DNA of 35,859 bases, taken from Dictyobacter arantiisoli (GTDB lineage Bacteria > Chloroflexota > Ktedonobacteria > Ktedonobacterales > Ktedonobacteraceae). The stretch lies in the NCBI RefSeq assembly GCF_008326305.1, contig NZ_BIXY01000075.1, positions 1 to 35,859 of the forward strand, in the 5' to 3' direction. Below, piece after piece: positions 31,591-35,859 of this stretch (its first letter is position 1; each line of letters begins with the position of its first letter). The translations under genes and the position numbers were made by a program. A model generated the notes under the pieces. That model was not told the origin of the DNA, did not search any database, and saw nothing but the letters and a program-made list of their open reading frames with translations.

Positions 31591-33129
31591 TTATAGCGCC
31601 ATCTCTACCGCAACCGTGTCACTTTGTAATGACCAGGCTGTCGCCCGTTCGATACGCACCTGCACAAAGTCACCAGGTTGAAAGACCTTCTGACTCACGG
31701 ACGTATCCGGCTCTGGACAGAAAACAAGCTTATTGGCGCGATTACGCCCTTTCAGTTGTCTGTGTCCGCGAGATACATTGATATCCTCAACCATTACTTC
31801 CTCCACCTTCCCTACATAAGACTGATTCAGTTCAAGCGCAATTCTGGCTTGTACCTCTTCAACCGCGTGCAAACGGCGCTTCTTCTCTGCCAGAGGGACA
31901 TCGTCCTCCCAGCGTGCAGCGACCGTTCCCGGACGAACTGAGTATGCAGCGACATGCACTACATCAAAACGGATCTTCTCTAACAAATCCAACGTATGCT
32001 GAAACTCAGCTTCAGTTTCACCGCAAAAACCGACGATAATATCAGTTGATAACGTGATATCAGGCCAGAGCTCACGCACGCGCTCAATACGCTCAACATA
32101 CTCTTCAAGAGAGTAGCCACGCTTCATACGCTTAAGCATATCATTATCACCTGATTGGACTGGAATATTCAAGTGCTCACATACTTTTGGCAGGTGAGCC
32201 ATACGTTCAATCATACTATCCGTCATATGGCGAGGATAAGAGGTCATAAAGCGTATACGAGATAAACCATTAATCTCACTCAGGTTGGTCATTAAATCCG
32301 CCAGATCAGGGGTATCGGGTAAATCCAAACCATAGGCTTCTACAGTCTGGCCCAGCAGAGTCAACTCTTTGGCACCTTTAGCCACCAGAGAACGAGCCTC
32401 GATCATCAGCTCATCCATTGGACGGCTACGCTCACGGCCACGTCGATAAGGAACTATACAATAGGTACAGACCTTATTACAACCAAGCACAATCGGCAAC
32501 CAGGCCGAAGGGCTAGCCTGAGCGGGCTCAATTTTGGTAGGATAATGGGCAATCCTATCTCCTGGCTTTGGTGTAATAGCCATCGGGAGGACAGTACGTT
32601 TCCCAATGCGATTGGTTGAGGTCGCAAAAGTAGGCTGGATCAATGGGGTAGGCGTTGCTACCATGGCATCAAACGCTGTTTCAAACTCAACTTCATGCGC
32701 GCTACTTTCAGGCAAGAAGTCGATATCCAGACAACCAGCCCCAGAAATAGGAGTCCAGCGCTCTTCGAGAAATTGCGGAAGAATATCCGCCTGCTCAACT
32801 TTCATAAACAGATCAATATGTGGATAGCGTTTGCCGAGTGTATCGATGGTCTTTTGATTGCCAATCATACATCCCATCAAAGCAACCAGCAGATCATCCC
32901 GTTGATCCTTGGCACGCCTGAGCTGAGCAAGTAAATTGTGAGCCTTCTCTTCAGGAGCCTGGCGCACACTGCAGGTATTCAGAACCACCAGATTGGCCTG
33001 CTCCATGCTTGCTTCTTCCCATCCCAATTCGTCAAGCATAGTCTGAATGCGCTGAGAGTCAGCCAGATTCATCTGACAGCCTACAGTCCAAATATGATAT
33101 TTTCCCCGTGGAATACTCGTTGTCGTCAT
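31591..33129 (-). CDS. miaB: tRNA-2-methylthio-N6-dimethylallyladenosine synthase
   Basis: The 512-residue radical-SAM enzyme adds a methylthio group to i6A at position 37 of tRNAs. The N-terminal UPF0004 domain carries Cys18, Cys53 and Cys87 for the auxiliary iron-sulfur cluster. The radical-SAM motif is C-N-K-V-C-T-Y-C (217-224). The C-terminal TRAM domain begins near 435. It is longer than usual: 130 residues separate Cys87 and Cys217, against about 74 in E. coli MiaB, because of a Pro/Thr/Ser-rich insert around 130-205. GAGG precedes the ATG, and a good promoter lies at 33221-33249. It could be a related MTTase, but the sequence style favours MiaB. Confidence 0.9.
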   Translation of the reverse strand: MTTTSIPRGKYHIWTVGCQMNLADSQRIQTMLDELGWEEASMEQANLVVLNTCSVRQAPEEKAHNLLAQLRRAKDQRDDLLVALMGCMIGNQKTIDTLGKRYPHIDLFMKVEQADILPQFLEERWTPISGAGCLDIDFLPESSAHEVEFETAFDAMVATPTPLIQPTFATSTNRIGKRTVLPMAITPKPGDRIAHYPTKIEPAQASPSAWLPIVLGCNKVCTYCIVPYRRGRERSRPMDELMIEARSLVAKGAKELTLLGQTVEAYGLDLPDTPDLADLMTNLSEINGLSRIRFMTSYPRHMTDSMIERMAHLPKVCEHLNIPVQSGDNDMLKRMKRGYSLEEYVERIERVRELWPDITLSTDIIVGFCGETEAEFQHTLDLLEKIRFDVVHVAAYSVRPGTVAARWEDDVPLAEKKRRLHAVEEVQARIALELNQSYVGKVEEVMVEDINVSRGHRQLKGRNRANKLVFCPEPDTSVSQKVFQPGDFVQVRIERATAWSLQSDTVAVEMAL

Positions 33130-33220
33130 TGCATAGCCTCTTCTAGAGCATCTATAGCTTGCGCGGTAGCATAATATGGGATGTCTCTCACCTACTCGTC
33201 CTTATTCTAAGATGCAGGGT

Positions 33221-33249
33221 ATTATACACCATGCAGCGTTGCCTGTCAC
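33221..33249 (-). promoter_or_regulatory. Predicted promoter of miaB
   Basis: On the minus strand GTGACA (33249-33244) and a perfect TATAAT (33226-33221) are spaced by 17 bp, giving an untranslated leader of about 85 nt. The rest of 33130-33454 has no gene and no other clear signal. Confidence 0.65.
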
Positions 33250-33454
33250 CATCAATACCCCTGATTTTTCACCAATTAGGCCAACAAAATAGCCTCATAC
33301 TGTATCCAGACAACGTGTAATCGCCCTTTTTCATGGACCAGGAGCGTGTAACCACCTATATACACTCTAGTATACAACGAGCAGCAGTATAGAAAAAGGG
33401 GGAGAGAGCAGTGATAATAGAGATATCAGCTCTTTCCCACTTAGCCAGATAGCC

Positions 33455-34801
33455 TTATTTACGCCGTAAATCCTCGACACGGGCACTGGCAGTCTTAGAT
33501 TCTCCACCAGTTGCACGCGGTAAACTATCCTGCGCCACAAGCTCAACTTTCGGAGTGTTGCCTGTAATAGATTTTACTGCTGCTGCCATATGTGCCTGTA
33601 ATGTTTTCACACGCTCAGTATCAGCCAGAACCGTAGCATCATTAATCTCAACTTTCAAAGCAAAAGTATCAAGATCATTTTTGCGATCAACAATAATGCG
33701 GAAATTGGCAGCGGTCTCCGGAAATTGTACCAGAGCAGCCTCAATCTGGCTAGGAAACACGATCAAGCCGCGGATCGAAACAGCATCATCACTGCGCCCC
33801 TTAATGGAAGCAATTTTAGGATGTGTCCGACCGCAGGCACAGCGCTCATCCCACCAGAGGCGTGAAAGATCGCGGCTCCGATAGCGAATCATCGCAGTAC
33901 CATCACCTGTAAGCCAGGTCCAGACCAATTCACCATCCTGCCCCTCGGGCACCGGCTCGCCCGTCTCTGGATTAATACACTCAACCAGGAAATTATCCGC
34001 CCAGGCGTGCATCCCATTGCGCTCTTCGCACTCGCACGTCATCCCAGGACCAAGGAACTCGGTCATACCAAACTCATCAAAGGCGGTGATATTGAAGAGC
34101 TTCTCAATCTTCAAACGCGTCTCCCACGGCCAGGGCTCGGCTCCAAAGAGACCAATCTTCAATTTAGTATCACGGAAGTCCATCCCGATCTCAGCGGCTT
34201 TATTGCCAACATAGAGGCCAACGGATGGTGTCATACAAAAAGCTTTCACGCCAAAATCATTGATGAAATCAAACATGCGCTCATACTGCCGCGCATCTGA
34301 TCCCATAGGAATGGACATCACATCCATCGCCATAGCCCCATAGTGAAAGCCGAAACCGCCGGTGGGCAAGCCATAGCCGTAGCAATTCATCATCACATCG
34401 CCAGGGCGCAAACCAACCATCCACAATTCGCGAGCATTGAGCTCAGCCCAATTTTGAATATCCTTCTTCGTCGCGAACACAGGCACACTCTTACCAGTGG
34501 TACCACTGGTTGCATGGAGCTGTAACGCCCCCCCTTCACCGCCGGGAGTATGCATAGCAGTCCCATAGGGATAGGCTGCCCGCACGGTCTTCTTCTCAAG
34601 GAAAGGGAGCTTACGAATATCATCGAGCGATTGAATATCTGAGGGTTTCACGCCTGCTTCATCATAGAGACTACGATAAAACTGATTTTGCGTATAAGCC
34701 CGTTCCACAACCGCTTGCAGACGCTCTAATTGCAAAGCCTGCAACTTCTCTTTTGGCAGCGTCTCCATCTCTTCATTGAAGAACTTGCGATGACTTATCA
34801 C
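33455..34801 (-). CDS. paaK: Phenylacetate-CoA ligase
   Basis: The 448-residue adenylate-forming ligase activates an aryl acid with ATP and CoA. The AMP-binding loop is A-T-S-G-T-T-G-K (97-104); the D-E-F-G-M-T-E segment, Y-R-S-R-D-L and the C-terminal R-S-D-D-A-V-S-I-R-G domain match PaaK. GGAGG lies 8 nt before the GTG at 34801; the longer frame upstream starts from an ATG with no ribosome site and adds residues foreign to the family. No other phenylacetate catabolism gene is present, so it may act on phenylacetate or another aryl acid taken up from outside. The symbol reflects family membership; the substrate is not proven. Confidence 0.85.
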   Translation of the reverse strand: MISHRKFFNEEMETLPKEKLQALQLERLQAVVERAYTQNQFYRSLYDEAGVKPSDIQSLDDIRKLPFLEKKTVRAAYPYGTAMHTPGGEGGALQLHATSGTTGKSVPVFATKKDIQNWAELNARELWMVGLRPGDVMMNCYGYGLPTGGFGFHYGAMAMDVMSIPMGSDARQYERMFDFINDFGVKAFCMTPSVGLYVGNKAAEIGMDFRDTKLKIGLFGAEPWPWETRLKIEKLFNITAFDEFGMTEFLGPGMTCECEERNGMHAWADNFLVECINPETGEPVPEGQDGELVWTWLTGDGTAMIRYRSRDLSRLWWDERCACGRTHPKIASIKGRSDDAVSIRGLIVFPSQIEAALVQFPETAANFRIIVDRKNDLDTFALKVEINDATVLADTERVKTLQAHMAAAVKSITGNTPKVELVAQDSLPRATGGESKTASARVEDLRRK

Positions 34802-35094
34802 AGAGTATCCTCCAATCCATATCTCATCCCAACAAGCCGCCAGGTCACTCGGTACCAGCATCCCATGATGAGGCAACCAGGTAAACTACATACAACGCGC
34901 GGGAATATGATAGTATCAACATAGAAATATTTCGGCGTCTGCATCTCTTTAAGATAGGCGCCATTTCATCAGAATAGATATATTGATTCAAAAGCGTTGG
35001 CTTCGCTCCATTCTATCATGCTGACCCGCACGCGTCTATGTAGCTCGTCAGAAGTAAGGGGGCTGCACAAACAACGCAGAGGAGTATGTTTCGT

Positions 35095-35775
35095 ATGACT
35101 GATTACATCCATGCAGTCATCTGGGATCTGGATGGCGTGATCATCGATAGTGGAGAAGAACATAAACGCTCATGGTATCGCGTAGCAGCGGAGGAAGGTC
35201 TCCCGTTCAGCGATCAACAGTTTGATGCGACCTTTGGCATGCGTAATGATGCCATTATTCCTTTAATCTGGGGCGTGACTGACAAGAAACGCATTCAAGA
35301 ACTCGCTGATAAAAAGGAAGTCTATTACCGCGAGTTTATTCATATTGCTGCCACCGCCCTACCCGGCGCGCTTGAATTGCTTTCCGCATTGAAAGAGGCT
35401 GGCTATAAACAAGCATTAGCATCCTCAGCACCAGGGAAGAATATCGAAGCAGTGAGTGCGGCGCTGGGACTGGAACAGTATCTGGACGTTTTAGTCTCGG
35501 GAGAGACGGTTCCTCATGGCAAACCCGCTCCCGACGTTTTTCTAAAAGCGGCGACAGAACTGGGTGTTGAACCGGCCCACAGTCTGGTCATCGAAGATGC
35601 AGTGGCGGGAGTGCAGGCAGCAAAAGCAGGAGGCATGTTTTGCCTTGCCGTCGCGGGTGAGCGCGATCTACCCGGCTTACGCGCCGCCAATCTGGTCGTA
35701 AAAAGTCTGGCAGAGGTAAAAGTAGCAACAATCCGCCAGGGCTTTTTGGTGTACCCGAAAGTCCCGAAAGAGTAA
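35095..35775 (+). CDS. HAD-superfamily hydrolase, beta-phosphoglucomutase-like
   Basis: The 226-residue protein has the HAD motifs in order: I with D-L-D-G-V-I-I-D-S (catalytic Asp pair near residues 11-13), II with A-S-S-A-P-G-K-N, III with H-G-K-P-A-P-D-V-F, and IV with V-I-E-D-A-V-A-G-V-Q-A-A-K-A-G. A helical cap follows motif I. The subfamily contains beta-phosphoglucomutase and small phosphosugar phosphatases, and sequence alone does not separate them. The ATG at 35095 is preferred because GAGGAG lies about 10 nt upstream; an ATG three codons earlier is too close to it. The last ~80 bp of the window hold no supported gene. Confidence 0.88.
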   Translation: MTDYIHAVIWDLDGVIIDSGEEHKRSWYRVAAEEGLPFSDQQFDATFGMRNDAIIPLIWGVTDKKRIQELADKKEVYYREFIHIAATALPGALELLSALKEAGYKQALASSAPGKNIEAVSAALGLEQYLDVLVSGETVPHGKPAPDVFLKAATELGVEPAHSLVIEDAVAGVQAAKAGGMFCLAVAGERDLPGLRAANLVVKSLAEVKVATIRQGFLVYPKVPKE

Positions 35776-35859
35776 AAAAAGGAGCCATATCTTGCTAAAA
35801 TAGGAAAATCATTACGCACCTATGAAAGCGAGAAATGGCTTGGATGTACCTTAACATAT

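Overview
The window reads as a chromosomal segment of a free-living, saccharolytic soil-type bacterium with moderate GC. My best guess is a Chloroflexota/Ktedonobacteria-like organism. That guess is an inference from gene style: metabolic and sugar-uptake genes, a small-type SRP RNA, lipoprotein solute-binding proteins, a YtxH-type protein and a repeat-rich stress protein, and many short, often divergent transcription units. No rRNA, tRNA, CRISPR array or phage module was seen.

Layout. 1-240: end of a probable insertion sequence and a related repeat. 272-4417: a fused E1 alpha/beta 2-oxoacid dehydrogenase (-), divergent from a two-gene unit (+) made of an orphan E1-alpha-like protein with an altered thiamine-diphosphate motif and a Nudix-like protein with an eroded Nudix box. 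4594-6840: a GH42 beta-galactosidase with its own promoter, possible operators and terminator. 6872-8263: a lipoamide-dehydrogenase/mercuric-reductase-type flavoprotein (-). 8500-11992: a complete carbohydrate ABC uptake operon without its ATPase (binding lipoprotein, MalF-type and MalG-type permeases), with the decayed 3' end of a second MalG-type gene upstream (12747-13005). 13147-16000: Nudix hydrolase, YtxH-like protein and a glutamine-synthetase-family ligase. 16322-19649: HSL-type esterase, a stand-alone TrpF-like protein and a stress protein with an Asn/Gln-rich repeat tail. 19844-21109: a gamma-glutamylcyclotransferase-fold protein. 21272-21748: a frameshifted remnant of a MocR-type regulator. 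21801-25080: a xylose/ribose-type ABC transporter operon with a one-domain ATPase. 25109-28370: cytochrome P450, a 154-bp MITE with 9-bp target duplication, GNAT acetyltransferase and Sua5-type threonylcarbamoyl-AMP synthase. 28402-35775: PucR-type regulator, a tiny basic protein, SRP RNA, TPR protein, MiaB, phenylacetate-CoA ligase and a HAD phosphatase/phosphomutase.

How it fits together. The left half centres on plant-sugar use: beta-galactosidase, two sugar ABC importers (plus a dead copy of a third) and 2-oxoacid oxidation. The right half is mixed housekeeping, mainly tRNA modification (MiaB, Sua5) and protein targeting (SRP RNA). The most unusual item is the 2733-4417 pair, where two enzyme folds sit together and both have changes in their defining cofactor or metal motifs. 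The clearest mobile-DNA evidence is the MITE at 26429-26600.
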